DNA of 64,000 nucleotides, from the NCBI GenBank assembly GCA_001970955.1, contig MPUH01000319.1, positions 1 through 64,000 of the forward strand, read 5' to 3'. Positions 55,511 through 64,000 of this stretch are shown here, one piece after another. The position numbers were made by a program, and so were the translations under genes. The notes under the pieces are model-generated. The model saw only the letters and a program-made list of their open reading frames with translations. It was not told the DNA's origin and searched no databases. The DNA comes from Stentor coeruleus. Its lineage: Eukaryota; Ciliophora; Heterotrichea; Heterotrichida; Stentoridae. Each line of letters starts with the position of its first letter. Position 1 is the stretch's first letter.

Positions 55511-56062
55511 ATGGTATTCACTAAATAGGGTCTGCTCTCTCTACTCAGCAGCCTTAAACGAGATGAACGTGAAGCGCGAATCCTAGTCCTCGGCCTAGAT
55601 AATGCAGGTAAAACGACAATTCTCAAAGCCTTATCCGAAGAAGACATCACTCAAATCATGCCAACTCAAGGTTTCAACATAAAATCCCTTGTAAAAGAAG
55701 GATTCAAACTTAATGTCTGGGATATTGGTGGTCAAAGTACAATAAGACCTTATTGGCGTAACTACTTTGAACATACAAATGGATTAGTCTTTGTTATTGA
55801 TAGTGCTGATAGAAACAGACTAGTTGAGTCAAATCAAGAACTCCAAACTTTACTTGAAGATGATAAACTTGCTGGGGTTCCAACTTTGATTTTTGCTAAT
55901 AAACAAGATTTGTTACAAGCCCTTCCTGCTGATGAGATTTCAGATACTATGAACTTACATCTTATTAGAGATAGACCTTGGTGTATTATGGCAAGTTCTG
56001 CTAAGACTGGAGAAGGATTACAAGAAGGAATGGAGTGGCTTGTGCAAAGTATTCAGAAATAA
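55511..56062 (+). CDS. ARL3: ARL3 small GTPase
   Basis: Exon 1 is only the ATG (55,511-55,513). A 15-nt intron follows and exon 2 is 55,529-56,062, giving 178 residues. The start [16 protein letters not shown] matches ARL3 (MGLLSILRKLK), which uses this N-terminal helix, not a myristate, for membrane binding. G motifs are [26 protein letters not shown] and [11 protein letters not shown]3-GTP, made by ARL13B, releases lipidated cargo from UNC119 and PDE6D in cilia. The neighbouring UNC119 gene fits the same pathway. Confidence 0.97.
55514..55528 (+). other. 15-nt intron directly after the ARL3 start codon
   Basis: GTATTCACTAAATAG. It is needed to join the ATG to [13 protein letters not shown]; unspliced, the frame stops at the fifth intron codon. 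Confidence 0.95.
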
Positions 56063-56173
56063 GTAGATAGAAATAAGGAGTTTCAATGAAAATTTGATGT
56101 TTGGGTTTAGGGTTTAAAGTTTTGAATTGGTAGAAAGGGTTGATATAATTATTTGTGTCCAGAAGAATTAATA

Positions 56174-57073
56174 ATGGACCAGGATATTCTGTTTAGAGTT
56201 ATTATTGTTGGAGATACAGGTGTTGGTAAATCGTGTTTATTGCTTAGGTTTAGTGAGAATTCTTTTAATGAACAACACAATGTTACGATTGGGGTTGAGT
56301 TCGGTAGCAAGGCAATTGAGATTGGTAGCACATCCATAAAACTGCAGATTTGGGACACAGCCGGACAAGAGAGTTTTCGGAGTATCACTAGGAGTTTTTA
56401 TAGACGAGCTGATGGTGTCCTTCTAGTTTACGATGCTACAGCCAAGCACACTTTCGAAAATTGTAAATACTGGCTAGATGAAATACGGCAAAACTCTGCA
56501 AGCGACGTTGTTATCTACCTAGTTGCAAACCAAATCGACCTAATAACCACAGGTGGTGAAAACAGAGAAGTATCCTCAGAAGAAGGTCTTGAATTTGCTA
56601 AAAAAAACAACTTAGCAGGTTTTCATGAAACATCAGCAAGAAGTGGTATAAATGTTCATGAAGCCTTTACAAGTTTCTGCACAATCCTTTTTAATAGATG
56701 GAAAGAACATAAGGATGTTCAGGTTATAGAAAAACCAAAAATCGACTTAAAACCAGTTGCTAAGCCTAAAAAAAAGCGCCGTTGTTATATTTTGTATAAT
56801 CTCTATATATCAAAAAGAATATTTTTTTCCATGCTAAATGCATTTCTAGCTAATTATTTGGTTATGAGTTTGTATTCTTTTTTTATAGATATGATCACTC
56901 TGTTACTAACTGGAATCGACATAGCTTTTTTAAAGAAGTTATCATCGAAAATCTCAGAACTAGCCAGACCGCTTAATATAAACATGATATCTTCAAAGCT
57001 TTTATCTACAAGTTTGTCTTCAAAGGACTTGAGAATACCCAAACAGATTTTGAAAAGCCCTTTCCAGCCATAG
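56174..57073 (+). CDS. Rab2-like small GTPase, stop codon apparently missing
   Basis: The GTPase has P-loop GDTGVGKS, switch I VTIGVEFG and switch II WDTAGQESFRSITRSFYRR. The G4 motif reads NQID in place of NKxD, and G5 is ETSARSG. VEFG and QESFRSITRS resemble Rab2/Rab14. At 56,783-56,794 the frame reads CYIL after KPKKKRRC, a plausible CaaX box ending a 207-residue Rab. The frame instead runs on for 93 codons antisense to the convergent TBC gene. The real protein probably ends at or near 56,794; a base error after TTG (TATAA) is one explanation. ATG at 56,174 is the first in frame. Confidence 0.85.
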   Translation: MDQDILFRVIIVGDTGVGKSCLLLRFSENSFNEQHNVTIGVEFGSKAIEIGSTSIKLQIWDTAGQESFRSITRSFYRRADGVLLVYDATAKHTFENCKYWLDEIRQNSASDVVIYLVANQIDLITTGGENREVSSEEGLEFAKKNNLAGFHETSARSGINVHEAFTSFCTILFNRWKEHKDVQVIEKPKIDLKPVAKPKKKRRCYILYNLYISKRIFFSMLNAFLANYLVMSLYSFFIDMITLLLTGIDIAFLKKLSSKISELARPLNINMISSKLLSTSLSSKDLRIPKQILKSPFQP

Positions 57074-59355
57074 ACAAAATACACGTCCCAGATTTTTACA
57101 AGGACATCAAAACGGAGATGAAAAATACTTGAAAAAACAGTCATGAACCAAGCTGAGCTGTAGTTATCAGAAAATACCCATGCATCTTTGAATATATCAT
57201 TGATTTCTGGGTATATAAAACTTGTAAGTCGATCAAGGATATAAAAAAGTTTCTTGAGTTTTTTTAGTTTATGAGTAAAAAGAGAAGTCATTGAGAATTT
57301 TGTGATCATAGCTGATAAAGCTTGACAAGATGTATTCTCATTTTGAAATACTAGGAAAAAAGTACCTGCGATATAGTTCATACCTTGACAATAACCTAAT
57401 TCTTTATTAGTATAAGCATATACTTTGAGGATATTTTTAAGGTTCTGATCAGTTATTGCTTCATTTTTTTGGAAGGATCTAACCACGTCCATGTCTATGA
57501 TTTCATTTAGTTCACCAAGAAGATTTGATGATAATTCTAAGATAGCTACTAGGTTTTCATAGTCTAAGTCGATACTTTTTACACCTAATAAATTTAGCCA
57601 AGCGGTTTTTCTAAGATCTGGGTTCTTTTTTACAGCATTTGTATGTAAAAGCATCCTTTTGTATTTTTCCCTACTAATTATTAAGTTCCAGTGGTTATTG
57701 ACTTTACTGAATTCTAGAAGTTCTTTTATTGTAAAGAATTTCGCTGATTTTCTTATATAAAAAGATAGTGTCCGGTCACGTGGAGGGAGTTTATTTTGAT
57801 AGGCTATAGGCAAAGAGCTTCTGGCTTGAAGTTCAGAGATTAATAGTATTTTACGTTCTTTTTCTATGTTATATTGTTGAGCAGCATCTAATATTATTGA
57901 TGATGAAATTACCTCAGGAAGTTTAAGTTTAGCCATATGGAATATAAATTGGCTTAGTATTGCATATGCAGAAACTTTTTCTATTTCTTGGGCTGCAGGA
58001 TTGGTTTTACCTGAAAAGAACTGAAAAAGCTTACTAACTTTTTTCTGCTTCTGAGCTGGTTCTTTAGTTGCAGCTTTAGCATTTACTGCATAGTCAATAG
58101 CTTGAAGCCAGCGTTTACGGTCAGTCCAGACATAATGTGGGGAAATAAAATTCGATAAAGTCTTTTTACGACCTTTTTCTAAAGTATAACAGTTGACTGA
58201 TATTGAAATCACATTGCAAAAAAGAGACGAGTCGTATTCGTTTTCTTTGGCCATCAAACTTAATATTTCTTTGATCAATGCAGCAATCTGAGTTATTGCA
58301 TGATAATTTAGATATGGTTGGGATATTTTGCTTAGTAGTATTTCAATGAAAATTTTTCTTCCTTCGCTTGTATTGATAACTTCAGAGAGTTTTTCAAAAT
58401 TATCAGACTCAATACCTGAGCTTTTTTCATTTTGATGACTTATTATGATATTTAAAGCATTTGATATTATTGATTGATCATTTTCTACAACTTCTGTTTC
58501 TTCATTTATACTTGATTTCCAGTCATCATAATTAATGAATTGTTCACGCATGACTAGATTTTTAGATTTGTAGAGGTCGACAAAAACTCTGACATCAATT
58601 GAACTGTTGATGTTCATGATAATTTCTCCAAGTTTTTCAAGGCTGGTTCCGTTGTGGACTTGGAATTTTTGATAGTATCTTATATATTTTTCAAATGAGT
58701 TTCTCATAAAGTGTATCCTGCTTTCTTCGTTTTGCTGGAGATCTTCCATTATCTGTGGCATGAATTTATCATAAGTGTCCCAACAAGAATTCACTTCGAC
58801 TATCCCTTTTATGTAATTGTCAAGCTGATTTTCCTGTAACATTCCTAAGTGTGTTATAATCTTCTGATTTTGGTCTTGCTTTTCTTTGCTGTCTTCAGTC
58901 ATTCCTAACCTTGAAAATTTCTCTAGTTCATTTGAAGTTCGGTAATACTCATTTCGACTTTTATTCATTTTCTCTCGTGAAAACTTTAGCTCTCTATAAT
59001 GTGCGAGACCTTTATTTTTCAACTCAGCAAACATCAGGACAAAATGTTCTGTGAACAAATCCAAAGGTTCAATAACATCAAGTTGCAAGCTTTTAACAAT
59101 TTGTATATGGCTCTCAGCTACCTTCTGCACATGCTCTTTAAAAGACAGCAATGCCATCGACAAAGTGTTCAAATTAACCTCCGGATTCATACTAACCATC
59201 AACGAATCCGCCAATTTCCAAAGTTGCCCAGCATAATTCTCAGTAATTTTCTTATAAGCTCCAAAAAACTTTGACAAATTCGCTGTTTCCTCATGAGTCT
59301 GCGTCAAATAATTCACAACCTCTTCAAATTTATCACAAATCTCAACATAACTCAT
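56854..59355 (-). CDS. F-BAR / TBC Rab GTPase-activating protein
   Basis: The first ~250 residues form an FCH/F-BAR domain (EICDKFEEVVNYL, YAGQLWKLADSL, then a long helical bundle). The C-terminal ~280 residues form a TBC domain: RKTAWLNLLGV, IDMDVVRSF, ELGYCQGMNYIAG and WDVYFVYGWKGLFK. The catalytic Arg (IxxDxxR) and Gln (YCQ) fingers are both present, so it should be an active RabGAP. F-BAR would place it on curved membranes. It converges on the Rab2-like gene. ATG at 59,355 is the first real start; upstream frame begins with TTG. The product is 833 residues. Confidence 0.92.
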   Translation of the reverse strand: MSYVEICDKFEEVVNYLTQTHEETANLSKFFGAYKKITENYAGQLWKLADSLMVSMNPEVNLNTLSMALLSFKEHVQKVAESHIQIVKSLQLDVIEPLDLFTEHFVLMFAELKNKGLAHYRELKFSREKMNKSRNEYYRTSNELEKFSRLGMTEDSKEKQDQNQKIITHLGMLQENQLDNYIKGIVEVNSCWDTYDKFMPQIMEDLQQNEESRIHFMRNSFEKYIRYYQKFQVHNGTSLEKLGEIIMNINSSIDVRVFVDLYKSKNLVMREQFINYDDWKSSINEETEVVENDQSIISNALNIIISHQNEKSSGIESDNFEKLSEVINTSEGRKIFIEILLSKISQPYLNYHAITQIAALIKEILSLMAKENEYDSSLFCNVISISVNCYTLEKGRKKTLSNFISPHYVWTDRKRWLQAIDYAVNAKAATKEPAQKQKKVSKLFQFFSGKTNPAAQEIEKVSAYAILSQFIFHMAKLKLPEVISSSIILDAAQQYNIEKERKILLISELQARSSLPIAYQNKLPPRDRTLSFYIRKSAKFFTIKELLEFSKVNNHWNLIISREKYKRMLLHTNAVKKNPDLRKTAWLNLLGVKSIDLDYENLVAILELSSNLLGELNEIIDMDVVRSFQKNEAITDQNLKNILKVYAYTNKELGYCQGMNYIAGTFFLVFQNENTSCQALSAMITKFSMTSLFTHKLKKLKKLFYILDRLTSFIYPEINDIFKDAWVFSDNYSSAWFMTVFSSIFHLRFDVLVKIWDVYFVYGWKGLFKICLGILKSFEDKLVDKSFEDIMFILSGLASSEIFDDNFFKKAMSIPVSNRVIISIKKEYKLITK

Positions 59356-59434
59356 TTTTATATATAAAAAATACAATCTTTAAACCTAGTTTCTCTATTA
59401 TTTCAAGTCTTTTAAACAGTTTTTAATAATATAA

Positions 59435-59851
59435 ATGGACAGTGAGGCAATCAAATACAAAGATGAGATAATTGAAGTGTTATTGAAAAAAATCAACCCT
59501 TTAGAAGAACAACTGGCAGCACAAGAGAAAATTATTGAGAATTTAACCCAAGCATTAGATGCTTTGACTAAGATTTTAGCTGTAAATACAAACCTTCCAA
59601 GAAGCCATTCTTCATCAGCGAAAACTCAGAAAAAAGATTTACTGCAAGTACATAAGGATCAAAAAGCCCGGGAAGAAAAGAAAAAAGAAGCTGATTTGCA
59701 AGAGTTAAAAAAAGCATTTGAGATTGGCATTAGTAAGTTGAAGGTTGATGAGATAAAGAAAGAAGTTAAGATTGGAGAAACTGCTAAAGAAGGAGAGCAT
59801 GGCTTTCAGTCAGAATATCCGGATTGGGAAGAAGACCTTTATCGATTATAA
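59435..59851 (+). CDS. hypothetical coiled-coil protein, 138 aa
   Basis: An N-terminal heptad helix (~8-50, EVLLKKINPLEEQLAAQEK) is followed by a polar serine stretch and a second lysine/glutamate helix (~66-110). An acidic-aromatic tail (PDWEEDLYRL) ends it. No family is recognised. It lies 79 bp from the divergent F-BAR/TBC gene, so the two probably share a promoter region. Confidence 0.75.
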   Translation: MDSEAIKYKDEIIEVLLKKINPLEEQLAAQEKIIENLTQALDALTKILAVNTNLPRSHSSSAKTQKKDLLQVHKDQKAREEKKKEADLQELKKAFEIGISKLKVDEIKKEVKIGETAKEGEHGFQSEYPDWEEDLYRL

Positions 59852-60214
59852 TAATGATGTAGGTTTTAAGGTAAAATTAAGGGATAGGGTGATTGGAATA
59901 GTAAAAAAATATATAATTTAATTGGGTATTTTTATTAGACTTTCATGAAATGATAGATGAGTTTAGGGATTTTAATACAATTTTGGTGTTGAGGTAATTT
60001 GGTTGATAGTATTTGTATTATAAAAGTTGGCTTGCTGAGATATTTGGGATGAGAAAAAAAGTGTGTGAAATGCAGAAAGTTGATAGCTTTAAACTTTAAA
60101 AAAATAATAGGGAAAATATAATTAAGATATGAGTTTATGATTGATTAGAAAATATGATTATAAAAAAAGAGTAAAAATTTAAACCCTTAAGTTTGTTATG
60201 AGTATATAAAGATA
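59852..60214. other. tandem intergenic region
   Basis: G-rich nearly throughout; the C-rich half seen elsewhere is missing. No gene recognised. Confidence 0.45.
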
Positions 60215-61624
60215 ATGGACCAAGTGAAAATCAAATGCTGTTTTTGTGGAGGACTAACAATATACAATCAAGCAAAAATGTGTATAGTCTGTTTGCAAGC
60301 CCGAGTCAACATAGTAGAGGATATCCCAAAAGAAATCCCACTTCAAATCTGCAGATACTGCGAGAAATACAACCGTCCACCATGGTTGCCAGCAAAACTC
60401 GAAAGCCCACAGCTTCTAAATATCTGTTTACGTAAAATCAAAAACATAAGCAAATTAAAAATTATCGATTCAAGTTTTATATGGACAGAACCACATAGTA
60501 AAAGACTTAAAGTTAAAATTAAAGTTAGACAAGAAATTGAAGGAATACTAATGGAACAAGAATGTATTATAACATATGTAATTCAAGATACTCAATGTGA
60601 AGATTGTCAAAAAAGCTTTACTCCACATACATGGGTAGCTAAAGTTCAGATAAGACAAAAAGCTAGTCATATGCGCACTTTATATAACTTTGAACAGTGT
60701 ATAATAAAAAACAATGCAAATAAAGATTTCTTAGCAGTAAAACAAAAGGATAATGGATTTGATGTACATTTTAATGATAAAAGCTATGCGAAAAGATTTG
60801 TAGATTTTATTCATGCTCATGCTCCAGCCCAAGTTAAATCTTCTAAGCAGTTGATTTCATCAGATTTCAAGTCAAATATTTATGAATACAAACACACGTT
60901 TGTTGCTGAATTTGTCCCAGTATGCCGAGATGATCTTATTATTCTCCCGTTATCTGTTAAAATCTATGGATTAGGACGAGTTTTATTATGTACAAAAGTT
61001 ACAAATCAGGTAAGATTAATGGATGTTATATCTTTCCAATGTAATGATCTTAAAAGCTCGATATTTTGGAAAAATCCTTTTAGTGTTTTTGCTAGTAAGG
61101 ATAGATTAGTTGAATTTATTGTTCTTGATATTGAAGATAAAGGTAATGGAAAATGGGATATTGAAGTTGCTAAAAGTAATAGTGAGAGATTTGGAGAAAT
61201 TACTTATAAGGTATGGTGTCATTTTGGAAAACATGTTAATTGTGGAGATTTAGTTTTAGGGTATGATTTAGTGTCGATGGTTGAACATGAATGGGATGAA
61301 GGGTTACTTAATGATATACCTGATGTTATTTTGATTGGTAAGAAAAGGGAGGAGTCGAAGAAAAAAAAGAATAAACGCTTGCCTGGACTTGATGGGAAGG
61401 AAGTGTCGGAGTCGGAGAGTGTGGATGAACAAGAGATTGAAGCTGAAGAAGAGGTAGAGGCTGAAGAAGCTAAAGATGCTAAAGATGCTAAAGATACTAA
61501 AGATGCTAAAGATGCTAAAGATGCTAAAGATGCTAAAGATGCTAAAGATGCTAAAGATGGCAATGAATCTAAAGAAATTATTGAAGTTAAAGATGCTGAA
61601 GAAGTTAAAGATACTAGTGGATAA
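60215..61624 (+). CDS. NMD3: NMD3 60S ribosomal export adaptor
   Basis: The 469-residue protein has the N-terminal zinc-binding region CCFCGGLTIYNQAKMCIVC, CRYCEKYNRPPW and CEDCQKSFTPHTWVAKVQIRQ. The NMD3 core follows, with VKSSKQLISSDFKSNIYEYK and HTFVAEFVPVCRDDL-like text. NMD3 binds the large subunit's inter-subunit face and recruits the CRM1 exporter. The C-terminus is acidic and contains a 30-residue tract of ten (A/T)KD triplets at ~419-448, in the region where other NMD3 proteins hold export and import signals. Confidence 0.96.
   Translation: MDQVKIKCCFCGGLTIYNQAKMCIVCLQARVNIVEDIPKEIPLQICRYCEKYNRPPWLPAKLESPQLLNICLRKIKNISKLKIIDSSFIWTEPHSKRLKVKIKVRQEIEGILMEQECIITYVIQDTQCEDCQKSFTPHTWVAKVQIRQKASHMRTLYNFEQCIIKNNANKDFLAVKQKDNGFDVHFNDKSYAKRFVDFIHAHAPAQVKSSKQLISSDFKSNIYEYKHTFVAEFVPVCRDDLIILPLSVKIYGLGRVLLCTKVTNQVRLMDVISFQCNDLKSSIFWKNPFSVFASKDRLVEFIVLDIEDKGNGKWDIEVAKSNSERFGEITYKVWCHFGKHVNCGDLVLGYDLVSMVEHEWDEGLLNDIPDVILIGKKREESKKKKNKRLPGLDGKEVSESESVDEQEIEAEEEVEAEEAKDAKDAKDTKDAKDAKDAKDAKDAKDAKDGNESKEIIEVKDAEEVKDTSG
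61469..61558 (+). repeat. 9-bp coding minisatellite, ten units
   Basis: Ten tandem GCTAAAGAT units (one unit reads ACTAAAGAT) encode (AKD)n at the acidic tail of NMD3. The unit length keeps the frame. Confidence 0.95.
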
Positions 61625-62182
61625 GGTTTATTTAGTTTATGTAGTTAATTTTATTTAGGAATTTTAGAAAAGTTAAGAATGAGTTAGGATTTTGTGAAAA
61701 TTTTTAGTTTATATTAAGTAATTTTGGATATGATAATTTTTTTTGATGTATGAGTTGTAGTGAGATAATAGTTATTAAAAGATGAGGCATTTGTTTAGAG
61801 TTATAAGATGGGTTGAATATCAGTATCAAACTTAAACCCTCCACTTTATCAAAAACATTTCAAAAGCCTATATTCTAATATTAACCTAAAAATACCTAAA
61901 AATTTACTAAGCTTCAAAACATAAAATAAACTCTTAAATACACACAACTAGCATCATATTATACCCTATGCAAAATCTTTTCAAGCCAATTTCTCTATCT
62001 TAAAACTCTTAGCAAACTTTTGTTTTATCCTACCAAGTATATTCCACACAGTTTTAAAATCCAAAAAATCAAGTTCAAAATCTTTAAAAAGACTGCTAAA
62101 AGCCAAAGTTCATAAAATCAACATTTCTAAACCGACAGTTTAATAATATCTAAGTTTTATAAGAAGTTCATATAAATAAATT
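61625..62182. other. tandem intergenic region with composition switch
   Basis: G-rich on + to about 61,815, C-rich from about 61,830. No other content recognised. Confidence 0.55.
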
Positions 62183-62926
62183 ATGTATGTGCGAAAAAAT
62201 GGTATTTCTTGTCCATGGAGTCTCAAGCAAGCTCTATCTTACTTTGGATTTCTCGTATATGGTCTAAGTTACAATATGGTCATTGTTACAAAAACTCAAA
62301 CAGACTATCAAACTATGCGCATAATAATCTTCAATTTTTTATACTTTATGTCTATAAGTAGCCATATAGTTACGAGCGTAATTGATCCTGGAGATCCTTT
62401 ATTATATAGAGGAAAGGACTTAAGCCAAGATGAAAGTATTTATCTTCGTTGCACAATATGTAATAGTACTATAAATCTCTTCTCAAGACATTGTGTAACT
62501 TGCAACAAATGTATTTATAAGTATGATCATCATTGTCAATGGGTTAACAACTGTATTGGCTCAAAGAACTATAAATCATTTTTTGTACTTATAATCAGTT
62601 GTACGCTAATGTCAGCTTTGATTACCAGCTCATCGGTAACTGCAACTTTTATCACGTTTTCTGATGAACAAAATAGTAATGCTGTAGATGAACAAGGCTT
62701 TGCCTCGTTTATTATATTTTTAGGTATGTTTTCACTGTTTGGTGTGATTTATTTTGGGTATATCACCACTTTTCATTCGGTAATGCTTTTAAAAGGAGTA
62801 ACAACATATGAGTATGCTTGTAGAAAAAGAGCTTTAAAAAATCATAAGATTGTCCCAAGAATAACTGTAGATAAAGAATCGTTTAGCATGCATACAGATA
62901 TGGCTGGGATCAGTTTTGGAAATTAA
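62183..62926 (+). CDS. DHHC palmitoyl acyltransferase
   Basis: The 247-residue protein has two membrane helices (~18-38, ~47-68), the cysteine-rich domain CTICNSTINLFSRHC...CNKCIYKYDHHCQWVNNCIGSKNYKSFF with DHHC at about 114-117, and two more helices (~134-160, ~174-200). The catalytic DHHC is intact. It should attach palmitate to cytosolic cysteines on Golgi or plasma-membrane proteins. It is shorter than most family members because the C-terminal tail is brief. Confidence 0.95.
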   Translation: MYVRKNGISCPWSLKQALSYFGFLVYGLSYNMVIVTKTQTDYQTMRIIIFNFLYFMSISSHIVTSVIDPGDPLLYRGKDLSQDESIYLRCTICNSTINLFSRHCVTCNKCIYKYDHHCQWVNNCIGSKNYKSFFVLIISCTLMSALITSSSVTATFITFSDEQNSNAVDEQGFASFIIFLGMFSLFGVIYFGYITTFHSVMLLKGVTTYEYACRKRALKNHKIVPRITVDKESFSMHTDMAGISFGN

Positions 62927-64000
62927 TTTTATAGCTAAAGTGCTAATATAATAAAAACTAATGATTTGTTTAAGAATATTTTATAAATTTATTAAATGAT
63001 ATCAAGAAATATAGATTTTTTCCCCTAAGCATGGAGCAGCTGATTCAATTTGTTTTGAAAATTTGGATTTTTTATATTATTATGCTAGATAATCAAATGG
63101 AAATAATATTAACTGATATATTGTGAAGCATTATATATGAAAGATAATATGAAGTTTTTAATAGCAAATCCAACTATATTTTCTTGTTGCATAATATTCT
63201 TATTATAAACCCTGAATCAAAACTATTATTATTATTATCATGGTTTTCGCAGTAACTATATCTTTTCATTCTTCACACTAAATCTGGAAAATAATGTTTC
63301 ATTTTTCGAAACTGCAAATAATCTTGTGATTATCTTAATATATTTATGATGATATAGTTATTTTCTAATATAATTATTATGAATTGGCTTTAAAATATCA
63401 TATGCCTGCATTTTTTAGTATAGTATTTAATATATAAAATAGGAAATTGTTTATTATAAATAGTATTTCTAGACATAATTCTATTTTTATATAGTAGGTA
63501 TAGAAGATATTACATATTTTTGCACAGTAATGCATCTAAAGGGTATTTAAAAGATAATTTCTTCAATAATATATATTTTCTTTTACATATTTAACTCAGC
63601 TTGGCATCAGCACTATTTTACCGTTTGAAAACTTTTAAATAATGAATATATCATAGATTTAAACATACAAATCCATTATCAACACATTTGAGAAAGGTAT
63701 AAACCAGCAAAACCAGCTATTGCTAACTATTCTACTAAAAATAACCCTTAATCAGTATAGAAACAAATACCAAAACTAATTAAAACCTTTGACACAATTA
63801 GAAATTCAGTTTAATGACTAAAATTTCATTATTAAAAATACTCAATAAAAAATCACAACTTATACTAAAAATCATTATAAACACAACATAAAAATACACA
63901 TAATCCAATTAGTAAATCTCCATATAAAACATCTAAAAACCCTTCTTATTCAAGACAAAATTACTTAAAAAACAAAATATCATTATTTAATTAGATAAAA
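62927..64000. other. gene-free 3' end of the window
   Basis: About 1.1 kb of AT-rich DNA, C-over-G from about 63,600 to the end, suggesting another gene begins just right of the window. No telomere repeat is present. Confidence 0.45.

Noticed and set aside
61219-61563. Antisense frame rich in LASLASLAS
   Set aside because: It is the complement of the NMD3 KDA repeat and acidic tail.

Overview
The window looks like macronuclear DNA of a heterotrich ciliate, most probably Stentor or a close relative. Three things in the sequence point there. The DNA is very AT-rich and gene-dense, with short intergenic gaps. Genes use the standard code, ending on TAA, TAG and TGA. Six genes become continuous when exactly 15-nt introns (GTA...AG) are removed; seven such introns are seen, all with A at position 10. 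Introns of 15-16 nt with a standard code are established for Stentor coeruleus. The species name is an inference.

Layout. 1-8 kb: LRR/EF-hand protein, a damaged small EF-hand gene, a frameshifted unknown gene, an organellar-type family A DNA polymerase with exonuclease (damaged in this assembly), and AP-1 sigma. 8.7-13.5 kb: an unknown basic protein and a DUSP-MYND-UCH deubiquitinase. 13.5-22.4 kb: a gene-poor zone with a decayed Merlin-type transposon, decayed coding sequence and one intact ORF of unknown function. 22.4-34 kb: a KAR-type SDR, an unknown spliced gene, an LRRC9-like protein, a CDPK and a CDK. A 972-bp repeat of the CDK 3' end follows, joined by a single N. 36-48.8 kb: SLC30A9-like zinc transporter, poly(A)-binding protein, RING-CH/FHA protein, PPP4R4-like HEAT protein, DENN protein, ATP6AP2-like microprotein and a C2/coiled-coil protein. 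49.3-50.4 kb: a decayed piggyBac transposon. 50.8-63 kb: UNC119, Pumilio, unknown coiled coil, ARL3, Rab2-like GTPase, F-BAR/TBC RabGAP, unknown coiled coil, NMD3 and a DHHC acyltransferase.

Shared themes are ciliary lipidated-protein traffic (UNC119 is a known ARL3 effector), membrane traffic (AP-1 sigma, Rab, TBC, DENN, DHHC), calcium signalling (CDPK, EF-hand proteins) and mRNA/ribosome handling (PABP, PUF, NMD3). No operon-like functional clustering is seen.

The most unusual signal is not a gene. Strand composition follows a sawtooth: immediately right of genes the + strand is G-rich and C-poor, and immediately left of genes it is C-rich and G-poor, whatever the gene orientation. The change from G-rich to C-rich is abrupt, and similar switches occur inside coding regions. 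A second unexplained signal is a ~45-nt hairpin-bearing element found downstream of both AP-1 sigma and CDK.
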